Source: Allomesorhizobium sp043769475 (GTDB lineage: Bacteria > Pseudomonadota > Alphaproteobacteria > Rhizobiales > Rhizobiaceae). Taken from it: a stretch of 64,000 nt of DNA. Where the stretch lies: assembly GCF_043769475.1 (NCBI RefSeq), contig NZ_CP171729.1, forward strand, positions 2,046,001-2,110,000, read 5' to 3'. The notes beneath the pieces are model-generated. The model made no database searches and was not told the origin of the DNA. It saw nothing but the letters and a program-made list of their open reading frames with translations. The position numbers were made by a program, and so were the translations under genes. How positions within the stretch are numbered: the first letter of the stretch is position 1; each line of letters starts with the position of its first letter. Of the stretch, positions 18,093 to 28,600 are shown piece by piece.

Positions 18093-18341
18093 ATGCGTAG
18101 AATGTTGATTGCCGTGGCCGCCATGGCCGCGCTGAGCGCCTGCAGCCAGACCGAAAAGGGCGCCGTGCTGGGCGGAGCGACCGGAGCAATAATCGGCGGC
18201 GCCGCGAGCGGCGATGCCGGCGGAGCGATTGTCGGCGGCGGCGTCGGCGCGGTTGCCGGCGCGCTGATCGGCAACGCCACCGAGCCCGGCAAATGCTATT
18301 ACCGCGACCGCTACGGCCGCCGCTTCATAGCCGACTGCTGA
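18093..18341 (+). CDS. Glycine-zipper lipoprotein
   Basis: An 82-residue protein with a lipoprotein signal (LIAVAAMAALSAC, lipobox Cys at residue 17), then a glycine-zipper double helix (VLGGATGAIIGGAASGDAGG and AIVGGGVGAVAGALIG) and a short YYRDRYGRRFIADC tail. It matches the family of small outer-membrane glycine-zipper lipoproteins seen throughout rhizobia, possibly envelope stability proteins. ATG 18093 is preceded by gggag at nine bases; earlier in-frame starts give unrelated sequence. Confidence 0.8.
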   Translation: MRRMLIAVAAMAALSACSQTEKGAVLGGATGAIIGGAASGDAGGAIVGGGVGAVAGALIGNATEPGKCYYRDRYGRRFIADC

Positions 18342-18692
18342 CCCTCACATCGGCTCGGTAGTCAGCCTGGAACGGACGACTGCTCCGTTCCCTGGCAGCG
18401 CCCGCCGGGCACGCGGGCGGCCGCGAGGCTTAGCCCGGTCAGCCCGCACTATTCCGCGGATCAGGACCGTCTTTGGCCGGGCCTCTTGAAGCGACGAACT
18501 CCGCTGAATGCAGCACGCGACGTCGTCGTCCACCCTTACCGTCGGCGTGAGTTGGAAAAAGGCAGCAGGATGGAAAACGTCTCCGGCGCCCGGGAATAAA
18601 AACGTCGCCATGCCGTTTATCTGAGGCGGGCCGGCCTTCGGCATATCCTGATGGGCTGGTCTTGCACTCGCAACCCTGCAGGGAGAATTAAG
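18342..18692. other. Intergenic stretch, no gene seen
   Basis: This 351 bp spacer sits between two small envelope genes on the plus strand. Open frames here have biased, Arg/Pro-rich composition and no ribosome sites. A promoter for the downstream small secreted protein is expected in the right part. Confidence 0.4.
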
Positions 18693-18932
18693 ATGCTACG
18701 TTCCATTTCGCTTGCTCTTCTGCTGGCGAGCGCGCCGGCGAGCGCGTTCGCCAATTCCTGTCCGACGCAAATGGCCGCAATCGACGCGGCCTTGTCGACT
18801 GCCTCTCTTTCGGAAGCGGACATGACCAAGGTCAAGGAATTGCGCAAGCAGGGCGAAGACCTGCACAATTCCGGCGACCATGCCGGTTCGGAGGCAGCGC
18901 TCGGCGAAGCAAAGAAGATGCTCGGAATCTAG
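18693..18932 (+). CDS. Small secreted hypothetical protein
   Basis: The 79-residue product has a Sec signal peptide (LRSISLALLLASAPASAFA, predicted cut near residue 20) and a mature part with one Cys (SCPTQMAAIDAAL) and a Lys/Glu-rich helix ending EAALGEAKKMLGI. The ATG at 18693 follows ggaga by 6 bp. I do not recognise a named family, though similar small periplasmic helical proteins are common in rhizobia. Transcription ends at the shared hairpin 25 bp downstream. Confidence 0.7.
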   Translation: MLRSISLALLLASAPASAFANSCPTQMAAIDAALSTASLSEADMTKVKELRKQGEDLHNSGDHAGSEAALGEAKKMLGI

Positions 18933-18956
18933 CTGGCGACGCTAGGGCCAAAAAAG

Positions 18957-18980
18957 AAAAGCCGGGCGGACCCGGCTTTT
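18957..18980. terminator. Bidirectional terminator between the small secreted gene and hupB
   Basis: A 10 bp stem (aaaagccggg/cccggctttt) with a 4 nt loop has an A-run on one side and a T-run on the other, so it can end both converging transcripts. Confidence 0.85.
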
Positions 18981-19006
18981 CGGACTGCAACTTGATCGCA
19001 ATGATA

Positions 19007-19279
19007 TCAGTTGACGGCGTCCTTGAGGCCCTTGCCGGCCGAGAATTTCGGCACGGTGCGGGCGGGAATCTTCACTTCGGCGCCGGTCTGCGGATTGCGA
19101 CCGGTCGAAGCGGCGCGTTGTGACACGGTGAAATTTCCGAAGCCGACGAGGCGGACATCGCCGCCCTTCTTGAGTTCGCCGGTGATCACGGAAAACACCG
19201 CTTCAACGGCGGACTGCGCGTCGCCCTTGGAAAGATTTGCCGACTCGGCGACCGCAGACACTAATTCGTTCTTGTTCAT
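19007..19279 (-). CDS. hupB: DNA-binding protein HU
   Basis: The 90-residue nucleoid protein bends DNA and works as a dimer. The sequence is canonical: MNKNELVSAVAESANLSKGD, then VRLVGFGNFTV, then the DNA-arm segment with RNPQTGAEVKIPARTVPKF, and the C-terminal SAGKGLKDAVN. The ATG at 19279 has aaggaa five to six bases upstream. It lies downstream of lon in the same direction, as in other alphaproteobacteria, but two terminators lie between, so it has its own promoter. Confidence 0.97.
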   Translation of the reverse strand: MNKNELVSAVAESANLSKGDAQSAVEAVFSVITGELKKGGDVRLVGFGNFTVSQRAASTGRNPQTGAEVKIPARTVPKFSAGKGLKDAVN

Positions 19280-19387
19280 AAAAATTTCCTTCCATGAGAA
19301 AACCGGGACAAACGACTCGACCGGCAGGAAACGGACTTTAGAAAGAACCGTTCCTCCAACCAAGCCGGAATATCGCCCCAAAGCAAG

Positions 19388-19413
19388 AAAAAGCGCGGAA
19401 TTCCGCGCTTTTT
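19388..19413 (-). terminator. 26 bp perfect palindrome upstream of hupB
   Basis: The two arms (aaaaagcgcggaa and its complement) meet without a loop. It sits 25 bp beyond the lon terminator and about 110 bp before the hupB start. The T-run on the minus strand suggests a second terminator for lon; a protein-binding site is possible. Confidence 0.6.
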
Positions 19414-19418
19414 CACAT

Positions 19419-19444
19419 CAAAAAGCCGGGCGCGAGGCCCGGCT
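19419..19444 (-). terminator. Intrinsic terminator after lon
   Basis: An 8 bp GC stem (agccgggc, 19424-19431, with gcccggct, 19437-19444) followed by five T on the minus strand lies 34 bp past the lon stop. Confidence 0.85.
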
Positions 19445-19477
19445 CCTTGGTTGCATTGCACAATCGACGGTTTCAGG

Positions 19478-21892
<2,415 letters not shown>

Positions 21893-22174
21893 TGTCCAAC
21901 CTTTCATGTCGCGGCCGCGCTTTGGCCCACCGCAGATCTCATATTAACGGCCGCGAACCGATCCGCCTATACGCCGAATGGCTACGGAAAGTTCAGCACG
22001 GAATTCAGCCCCGGCCCAACAATTGGTTAGTTGGCGTCCGGCTGGCCAAAGATCAAGGGTGAACAAGAATCCGTGCATCAGCCTTGCAATTTTGGCGCCC
22101 TTGTTTTCATGCTAACCACACGCTCTATGTGTGGGAATTAGGGCGAGTTCATTCGCGTATTCGGGAAAAACGCC

Positions 22175-23485
22175 ATGGCAGTTGACCGTCGCAGCATTCT
22201 GACCGGCGGCGCCCTGCTTGCGCTGGCCGGCGTGGCGACAGCCTCGGGAACCACGAGAGCCGCCAGTGCTGACGTCAAGGCGGTACCGAAGGAGTTGAAG
22301 AAAACCGCTGTCTACGTGCCCGGCTATTTCCCGGATCACGCTTTCGCCAACGGCAAGCCGCTTGCCAGCAATCGGCGCTTCAACCGCGCCATCACGGGCC
22401 AGGCGATCTACAAGGTGCTGACGCGGGTCGGATTCGACGGCTCGATAAGACAGACGCTGCTGCCAGTCGCCGCACACGATGTCGAGGTCGCGCCGGACCG
22501 TTCGATCGGCGTTCTCTGCTCGATGGATGGCGAGCAGCACACCGCCTTCGACCCGGAGACGCTGGAGCTTGCGGCCATCGGCCCTTCGCTTGGCGACGGC
22601 TGGCGTGGCGGCGGGCACGCGGTCTATCTCGACGGCGGCAAGACGGTGATCCTCTCCGAGCGCGCGCCTTCGGTGCCCTACCAGGGCAAACTCGAAAGAC
22701 ACTACGGACGGCTTACGGTGCGCGATCCCAAGACGTTGCAAATCACCGAGACCTATTCGACACACGGCATCGATCCGCACGACATCCGGCTGACGGCCGA
22801 CGGCAAATACATCGTCGCGGCGAATTATGGCTCGACGATCTCCGCCAAGACCGGAAAGTTCACCCTCCCGCGCGGCGTCGTGCAGGCATCGATAACGGTG
22901 GTGGAAGTGTCGAGCGGCAAGCTGGTTGACAAGCGCATCACCGGCCGGGACGAGACAGAGCTGCGACACCTTGCGGCCGGACGGCTGGACCGCATCTTCG
23001 CCATCCAGGCGCGCTACGGCAGCGACCACGACGACGCACGCCAGCTCAGGGACGAAGACATCGCCTACGAGAGCGACATCACGACGGATCCTGGCTACAA
23101 CTACATGTCGGCAGCCACGCTGAAATACGACGCCTCCCGCAACAGGCTCACCAAGATGGGCGATGCCGGCTCGACGAAGCTCATGCGGCACGGACTGTCG
23201 ATCCGCTATGACGAACGCCACGACGAGGCGATCGCCACATACCCGACCACGCATCGCGTCATGGTTTTCGACGGCGCGACCGGAGCCGTGTCGAACAGCC
23301 TCGACACACGCACGGTCGGCCTGCGCTACCCCGCCGGCGCCACCTTTCTGCCGGATGGCAAGCACTATGCCATCACCGGCCATTGGGAAAACATGTTCGT
23401 GTTCGAGCGCGGCACCCACCGTCTCGTGCGCGAACTCTGCCTCTATCCCGTGTTCTTCGGCCACAGCCACATAACGGCGGCTTAG
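22175..23485 (+). CDS. Secreted DUF1513-family beta-propeller protein
   Basis: The 436-residue protein opens with a twin-arginine-like signal (VDRRSILTGGALLALAG) and is followed by repeated short beta-sheet blades such as HDVEVAPDRSIGVLC, GGHAVYLDGGKTVIL, HDIRLTADGKYIVAANYG and AGATFLPDGKHYAIT, as in DUF1513 proteins. The family usually sits with imelysin and di-haem peroxidase genes in periplasmic iron uptake clusters, but here it stands alone between lon and clpX, interrupting the usual clpX-lon order. Function unknown; binding of a metal or cell-surface ligand is a guess. Confidence 0.78.
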   Translation: MAVDRRSILTGGALLALAGVATASGTTRAASADVKAVPKELKKTAVYVPGYFPDHAFANGKPLASNRRFNRAITGQAIYKVLTRVGFDGSIRQTLLPVAAHDVEVAPDRSIGVLCSMDGEQHTAFDPETLELAAIGPSLGDGWRGGGHAVYLDGGKTVILSERAPSVPYQGKLERHYGRLTVRDPKTLQITETYSTHGIDPHDIRLTADGKYIVAANYGSTISAKTGKFTLPRGVVQASITVVEVSSGKLVDKRITGRDETELRHLAAGRLDRIFAIQARYGSDHDDARQLRDEDIAYESDITTDPGYNYMSAATLKYDASRNRLTKMGDAGSTKLMRHGLSIRYDERHDEAIATYPTTHRVMVFDGATGAVSNSLDTRTVGLRYPAGATFLPDGKHYAITGHWENMFVFERGTHRLVRELCLYPVFFGHSHITAA

Positions 23486-23658
23486 AACGTCTAGCCGCTC
23501 CTGCGCGGGCTGGGAGGTGTTGTGCGCAAATTCCAGCGCCGACTCTCTCCTTTTTTCGTCAAGCTGCTGAAAAGGCTGATGAATTTCCGTGTTGTCCGGC
23601 GTCGGCGGCCGCATTTTATCCACCGGGCGTGACGGCGCTTCCCTGATGCCCGACAGCA

Positions 23659-23682
23659 AAACGGCGCCCGAAGGCGCCGCTG
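23659..23682 (-). terminator. Terminator after clpX
   Basis: On the minus strand a 7-8 bp GC stem closed by a TTCG tetraloop (23662-23679) is followed by TTTT. It lies about 27 bp past the clpX stop. Confidence 0.75.
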
Positions 23683-23706
23683 CAAACTATTGCTTGTGCA
23701 GGAAAA

Positions 23707-24975
23707 TCAGGCGCTTACGCCCTTCTTTTCCTTCTCGGAGTAAATGTACAGCGGCCGGGCGCTACCGGTTACCACTTCTTCCGAGATCACGACTTCCTGC
23801 ACGCCTTCCAGCGCCGGAAGTTCGAACATCGTATCCAGCAAAATCGCTTCCATAATCGAACGAAGCCCACGCGCGCCGGTCTTGCGCTCAATGGCGCGCT
23901 TGGCGATCGCCGAAAGCGCGTTCTCGTGGAAGGTCAGGTCGACATTCTCCATCTCGAACAGCCGCTGATACTGCTTGACCAGCGCGTTCTTCGGTTCGGT
24001 CAGGATCTGGATCAGCGCCGGCTCGTCGAGATCTTCCAGCGTCGCCAGGACCGGCAGACGGCCGACGAATTCAGGGATCAGGCCGAATTTCAAGAGATCC
24101 TCGGGTTCGACCAGGCGGAAAACCTCACCGCTGCGTCTGTCTTCAGGAGAGGCGACCGTGGCGGAGAATCCAATCGAGGTTTTGCGCCCGCGATCCGAGA
24201 TGATCTTGTCCAGGCCGGCAAAGGCGCCGCCGCAGATGAACAGGATGTTGGCGGTGTCGACCTGCAGGAATTCCTGCTGCGGGTGCTTCCTGCCGCCCTG
24301 CGGCGGCACGGAGGCGACAGTGCCTTCCATGATCTTCAGGAGCGCCTGCTGCACGCCCTCGCCAGACACGTCACGGGTGATCGACGGATTATCGGACTTG
24401 CGCGAGATCTTGTCGATCTCGTCGATATAGACGATGCCGCGCTGCGCCCGCTCGACATTGTAGTCGGCCGACTGCAGCAGCTTCAGGATGATGTTCTCGA
24501 CATCCTCGCCGACGTAGCCGGCTTCGGTCAGCGTCGTCGCGTCGGCCATGGTGAAGGGCACGTCGATGATGCGGGCGAGCGTCTGGGCAAGCAGCGTCTT
24601 GCCGCAGCCGGTCGGGCCGATCAGAAGGATGTTGGACTTCGCCAGTTCGACATCGTTGTTCTTCGAGGCGTGCGCCAGCCGCTTGTAGTGATTGTGAACG
24701 GCCACCGACAGCACGCGCTTGGCGTATGGCTGGCCTATCACATAATCGTCAAGGACTTTCAGTATCTCCTGCGGTGTGGGCACGCCCTCGCGCGACTTCA
24801 CCATCGAGGTCTTGTTCTCCTCGCGGATGATGTCCATGCACAGTTCGACGCATTCGTCGCAGATGAATACGGTCGGGCCGGCGATAAGCTTGCGCACTTC
24901 GTGCTGGCTCTTGCCGCAGAATGAGCAGTAGAGCGTATTCTTGGAGTCGCCGCCCCCGTTGCTGACCTTGCTCAT
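23707..24975 (-). CDS. clpX: ATP-dependent Clp protease ATP-binding subunit ClpX
   Basis: The AAA+ unfoldase recognises and threads substrates into ClpP. The N-terminal zinc-binding domain shows CSFCGKSQHEV with ICDECVELC, Walker A is GPTGCGKTLLAQTLA, Walker B IVYIDEIDKI, sensor-2 region KTGARGLRSI, and the ClpP-docking IGF loop (KTSIGFSAT). At 422 residues from ATG 24975 it is of normal size; a TTG three codons earlier (24984) is a weaker alternative. clpP lies upstream in the same direction, about 290 bp away, long enough for a separate clpX promoter. Confidence 0.98.
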   Translation of the reverse strand: MSKVSNGGGDSKNTLYCSFCGKSQHEVRKLIAGPTVFICDECVELCMDIIREENKTSMVKSREGVPTPQEILKVLDDYVIGQPYAKRVLSVAVHNHYKRLAHASKNNDVELAKSNILLIGPTGCGKTLLAQTLARIIDVPFTMADATTLTEAGYVGEDVENIILKLLQSADYNVERAQRGIVYIDEIDKISRKSDNPSITRDVSGEGVQQALLKIMEGTVASVPPQGGRKHPQQEFLQVDTANILFICGGAFAGLDKIISDRGRKTSIGFSATVASPEDRRSGEVFRLVEPEDLLKFGLIPEFVGRLPVLATLEDLDEPALIQILTEPKNALVKQYQRLFEMENVDLTFHENALSAIAKRAIERKTGARGLRSIMEAILLDTMFELPALEGVQEVVISEEVVTGSARPLYIYSEKEKKGVSA

Positions 24976-25267
24976 CTTTTCCAAGTCCTTTCAGTGCAAC
25001 CCGGCCGGTCCTCTGGCTGAGCGTCTCCATACCCTAATTATCGCGGGAATGCGCCGCTGCCAACCTCTGGCGTCCCGCAACGCACCCTATACGGACACAA
25101 TTCAGAAAACGTGATGATGATTCGCGGCACCCCAGCCTGGAAGCTAAGCCGCCGAAACTCAACATCGCCTTAACGTAGGTGGCCGTCTCCGCCGAGGGAA
25201 CAACAAATTGTGTCCGAATTGCCGCAGGGCAATCAAAAACACGCCATGATTCCCATCGCTGGCACGG

Positions 25268-25900
25268 TCAGAGGACAGGCGCGCCCTCGATCACCTCGCG
25301 CGACGAGATCACCTTGTCGATCAGCCCGAAGTCCCTGGCCTCATCGGCGGTCAGGAAATGATCGCGGTCGAGCGTCCGCTCGATCGTATCGTAGTCCTTG
25401 CCTGTGTGCTTGACATAGACCTCGTTCAAGCGGCGCTTCAGCTTGATGATGTCCTGCGCGTGGCGTTCGATGTCGGATGCCTGGCCCGAGAAGCCGCCGG
25501 ACGGTTGGTGCACCATGATGCGGGCATTCGGCGTGGCGAAGCGCATGTCCTTGTGGCCGGCGCAAAGCAGCAGCGACCCCATCGAGGCTGCCTGGCCGAT
25601 GCACAAGGTCGACACCGCAGGCCTGATGAACTGCATGGTATCGTAGATCGCCATGCCGCTGGTCACCACGCCGCCCGGCGAGTTGATGTAGAGCGAGATT
25701 TCCTTCTTCGGGTTCTCGGCTTCGAGGAACAGAAGCTGCGCGCAGACCAGAGTCGCCATGCCGTCTTCGACCGGACCGGTGATAAAGATGATGCGCTCCT
25801 TGAGGAGGCGCGAGAAAATGTCGTAGGCGCGCTCGCCGCGGTTCGTCTGCTCGACCACCATCGGCACGAGATTCATGGCGGTTTCGACTGGGTGCCTCAT
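25268..25900 (-). CDS. clpP: ATP-dependent Clp protease proteolytic subunit
   Basis: ClpP forms the tetradecameric serine protease chamber used by ClpX and ClpA. The catalytic triad is intact: Ser in IGQAASMGSLLL, His in RIMVHQPSGGFSG, and Asp in LDRDHFLTADEA. The N-terminus MRHPVETAMNLVPMVVEQTN matches the rhizobial form, supporting ATG 25900. The 210 residues are normal. Upstream sequence contains a candidate heat-shock promoter, listed separately. Confidence 0.98.
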   Translation of the reverse strand: MRHPVETAMNLVPMVVEQTNRGERAYDIFSRLLKERIIFITGPVEDGMATLVCAQLLFLEAENPKKEISLYINSPGGVVTSGMAIYDTMQFIRPAVSTLCIGQAASMGSLLLCAGHKDMRFATPNARIMVHQPSGGFSGQASDIERHAQDIIKLKRRLNEVYVKHTGKDYDTIERTLDRDHFLTADEARDFGLIDKVISSREVIEGAPVL

Positions 25901-25965
25901 GGATTAGCCTTCTTTGTAGGGATGTCCGCGCCTGCAAGCCGGAATCGATCTGAATTGTCCCCTGT

Positions 25966-25997
25966 TAAATAGGATGCCCGCTCGGCCTTGTGCAAGG
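25966..25997 (-). promoter_or_regulatory. Candidate heat-shock (RpoH-type) promoter of clpP
   Basis: Reading the minus strand, CTTGCA (about 25996-25991) is followed after 17 bases by CCTATTTA (about 25973-25966), close to the alphaproteobacterial RpoH pattern CTTG.. and CCTAT.T. It lies some 70 bp upstream of the clpP ATG. The match is by eye only. Confidence 0.4.
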
Positions 25998-26045
25998 GCG
26001 GCTTCCAAGGTCCGGCCGTTAAGGTGCCACTTAAGGTCAATGCTC

Positions 26046-27149
26046 TCAGGCCGCTTCGGCCCGCAGCCAACGCTTCAACCCGTCTGTGTCGTCATCGCCG
26101 ACCGCCTGCGCCACCCGTCGCCCGACCGCCGCGCCGAATTTATAACCGTGACCGGAGCAGGCGGAAACGACGATGCATTTACCGCGCTCGGCCACCAGAA
26201 ATTTCTCGTCGGCGGTGAAAGTGTAGGCGCAGGTCACCACCTCGGTCACCTTATATTCCTCGATGCGCGCGATCGGCGGCGCGAAGAGATTGCGGATCGC
26301 CTCGCCCTCGCCTTCGACCGGAAAACGGTTCCAGTCGGCGTCGCTGGTCGGAACCTTGTGGAGGCCGGAGCCAAATTTCATGCCGGCGCCGCCCGACGGC
26401 GGCACGATGTAGCCGTCGCTCTTGCCGCCGACATCCAGGATGACGGGCGCGGCTTCCCAGGCCGCTTTCAGGTCCGCCGGCGGCTCGACATAGGCGAGCG
26501 CCGTTCTGTAGATTGTGAGATCGGAGCCGAGGCGCGGGAAGAGCTTCAGCACCCAGGCGCCGGCTGCGACGGCGATCCTGTCGGCCCGCATCGTCCCGCC
26601 GGATTCGAACGTGATCTCGCCCAGATCCTCGTCGACAGCTACGACCTTGCTGTTCTCGTAGACATTGACGCCGTTTTTCCGCAGCCAGTCAGCCAGTCCC
26701 GCAGCTATCTTGCGGCAGTGCAGCGTGCCGCCTTCCGGCGAGAAGAAAGCATAACGAAATGTCTCCGGCTCGAGAAACGGCCAGCGCGCCGCGGCTTCGT
26801 CCGCGCCAAACATCCGGAGCGGGTAGCCGCCCGCGACCAGCCCGTCGCGAAACTGCTCGGCCTCGTCGCCCACTTCGCGCGAAACGCAGACGAAGCCGCG
26901 CGGATCGAAATGGCTTTCGCCGAGATCCGCCCAAAGCTCGCCCCAGGCTTCATAGGCCTCGGTGATCAGCCGGCCGTAGCCCGCTGCGGCGCCATAGGCG
27001 CGACGGATGATGCGGTGATGATCGCCGGAAGCGGCGAGCGGGTTGGGGATCGCGCCCTGTTCGAGCAGCGTCACCTCGTGTCCGCGCTTAGCCAGCGCCC
27101 AAGCGGAGGAAAGGCCGGCAATGCCAGCGCCGACGATTGCAACCTTCAC
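26046..27149 (-). CDS. FAD-dependent amino-acid oxidase family protein (sarcosine oxidase-like)
   Basis: A DAO-family flavoprotein of 367 residues. The FAD-binding start is VKVAIVGAGIAGLSSAWALAKRGHEVTLLEQG, split here as GAGIAGLSSAWAL and an acidic LLEQ end of beta 2; the middle has HHRIIRRAYG, and the C-terminal FAD contact is VVSACSGHGYKFGAAVG, where Cys-Gly-His-Gly-like sequence is typical of sarcosine and N-methyl-amino-acid oxidases with covalent or close FAD contact. I chose GTG 27149 because caggaga lies four bases upstream and V-K-V starts the nucleotide fold; the open frame to 27173 has no family sequence. Substrate uncertain. Confidence 0.85.
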   Translation of the reverse strand: MKVAIVGAGIAGLSSAWALAKRGHEVTLLEQGAIPNPLAASGDHHRIIRRAYGAAAGYGRLITEAYEAWGELWADLGESHFDPRGFVCVSREVGDEAEQFRDGLVAGGYPLRMFGADEAAARWPFLEPETFRYAFFSPEGGTLHCRKIAAGLADWLRKNGVNVYENSKVVAVDEDLGEITFESGGTMRADRIAVAAGAWVLKLFPRLGSDLTIYRTALAYVEPPADLKAAWEAAPVILDVGGKSDGYIVPPSGGAGMKFGSGLHKVPTSDADWNRFPVEGEGEAIRNLFAPPIARIEEYKVTEVVTCAYTFTADEKFLVAERGKCIVVSACSGHGYKFGAAVGRRVAQAVGDDDTDGLKRWLRAEAA

Positions 27150-27310
27150 GCGGTCTCCTGCCCGTTCGAGCACGCATCAATTCAAATCGAGGCCGCAACA
27201 TAACGGCTGGCCTCATCTTGGCAATCGGTCAGAAGTGATTCACGCCATTGACGATGACATGTCTTGGCGGTGAACATACAGGCCCGGGCCTGTGCTGCTG
27301 GAGAAACATC

Positions 27311-27718
27311 GTGACCCTGAGAACCTATAGAGGGAGTTGCCACTGCGGCTCGATTTCGTACGAGGCGGATATCGACCTGTCGCAGGGCACCGGCAAATGC
27401 AACTGCACGTTCTGCATGAAAACGCGGGCGTGGAAAGCCTTCGTGAAGCCCGCCGCCTTCCGGCTACTGACAGGCCCTGATGCAGCCAAATCCTACCACA
27501 AGCATCCTCAGGCGCCCTTGAAGCACTTCTGCGCGGAATGTGGCGTCATGACCCATGAGACCGGCAGCGCCGACTACATGGGCGGAGACTTCGTCGGCGT
27601 GTTTATCGCCACGCTTGATGATGCCGAGCCCTCGGAACTTGCCGCTGCCCCCGTCCGCTATTCAGACGGACGGCACGACAACTGGCAGAATCCGCCGGCC
27701 GAGACGAGATATCTGTGA
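27311..27718 (+). CDS. GFA (CENP-V type) zinc-binding protein
   Basis: Second GFA-domain protein in the window, 135 residues. Zinc cysteines are in YRGSCHCGSISYEA, GKCNCTFCMKTRAW and HFCAECGVMTHE. It differs in sequence from the protein at 6816-7199, so it is not a recent duplicate. The GTG at 27311 has ggaga nine bases upstream, and the residues encoded before it are not family-like. Activity on glutathione adducts is a family inference only. Confidence 0.83.
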   Translation: MTLRTYRGSCHCGSISYEADIDLSQGTGKCNCTFCMKTRAWKAFVKPAAFRLLTGPDAAKSYHKHPQAPLKHFCAECGVMTHETGSADYMGGDFVGVFIATLDDAEPSELAAAPVRYSDGRHDNWQNPPAETRYL

Positions 27719-27748
27719 CTTAACTTAAAAGCGTTTCGATCGTAGGCT

Positions 27749-28495
27749 TCAGAAAAAGCCAACAATCGTATCGCGTTGTCCCCATATCATCACCGCGCCG
27801 CTGAGTGCCATGAAGCCGACAACGATGGCGCGGAAATCGCGTGCATGCATACGACTGAGAAACCTTCTGGCCAGCCAGTTTGACGCCAGCGCGCCCACAC
27901 CCGCCGCCGATCCAAACAGAAAGAGCTTGCCGTTCATAGAGCCGAGGGCCGAATAGGTGCCTAGCTGAACCATGTGCATCGGCAGCGACACCGCGGTCTT
28001 GGTGCCGACCATGCGCTCCTTCACGATCCCGGCGTTGAGATACAGATTGTTCATGACCGGCCCCATGGTTCCGATCAGGCCGGACAGAAAGCCAACCAGC
28101 AGTTCGGCTGGAAAGAACCACCAGAGAGAGATGTCGAAGGTCCGCTTCCTGGCGCCCAGCCGATATTGAAAGACGGTGGAAATCAGGAACAGCCCGATGA
28201 CGATCTGAAGCCATTCGGCCGGGGTCGACGAGAATGCGGTTGCGCCGAGCAAGCCGCCAATGGCGCCACCGGGAAGCGCCCAGCCGACCACGCGCCATTC
28301 GATGTCACGCCTGAATACGAAGGCGCGCCCGCTGCCAGCAATCAGCGTCGCGAGCGTCGTCACGGGCGCAACCGCCTGCGCCCCCGCGACGAAGCCGACC
28401 AGCGGCACCAGAAGCATCGCCCCGCCTCCTCCACCGATGGTGGAGACTATCCAGGCGACAAAGCCGGAGGCTGCGAGGAGGAGATAAATGGTCAT
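27749..28495 (-). CDS. TauE/SafE family membrane permease
   Basis: The 248-residue protein has about seven to eight membrane helices and the repeated Gly-rich pattern of the family, with the first copy in STIGGGGGAMLLVPLVGF and the second in VGFLSGLIGTMGPVMNN. The family exports or imports sulfonates, sulfite or organic acids. ATG 28495 begins directly before the first helix; in-frame residues upstream to 28735 are not membrane-like and overlap the P450 start region. Divergent from the P450 gene with 105 bp between. No sulfonate metabolism gene is adjacent, so its substrate is open. Confidence 0.83.
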   Translation of the reverse strand: MTIYLLLAASGFVAWIVSTIGGGGGAMLLVPLVGFVAGAQAVAPVTTLATLIAGSGRAFVFRRDIEWRVVGWALPGGAIGGLLGATAFSSTPAEWLQIVIGLFLISTVFQYRLGARKRTFDISLWWFFPAELLVGFLSGLIGTMGPVMNNLYLNAGIVKERMVGTKTAVSLPMHMVQLGTYSALGSMNGKLFLFGSAAGVGALASNWLARRFLSRMHARDFRAIVVGFMALSGAVMIWGQRDTIVGFF

Positions 28496-28600
28496 GCAGC
28501 GCCCCAATGCGGTTTCAGCGGAAGTAGCGCGCTCACTCGGCATGTCTATTTCGTGCAAGGCATCTGGTGTGCTGACCGACGGTATTGATAGAAGTCCTGC

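Noticed and set aside
18345..18644. 99-codon minus-strand frame in the spacer between two envelope genes
   Set aside because: No ribosome site and no recognisable domain; overlaps the expected promoter of the downstream gene.
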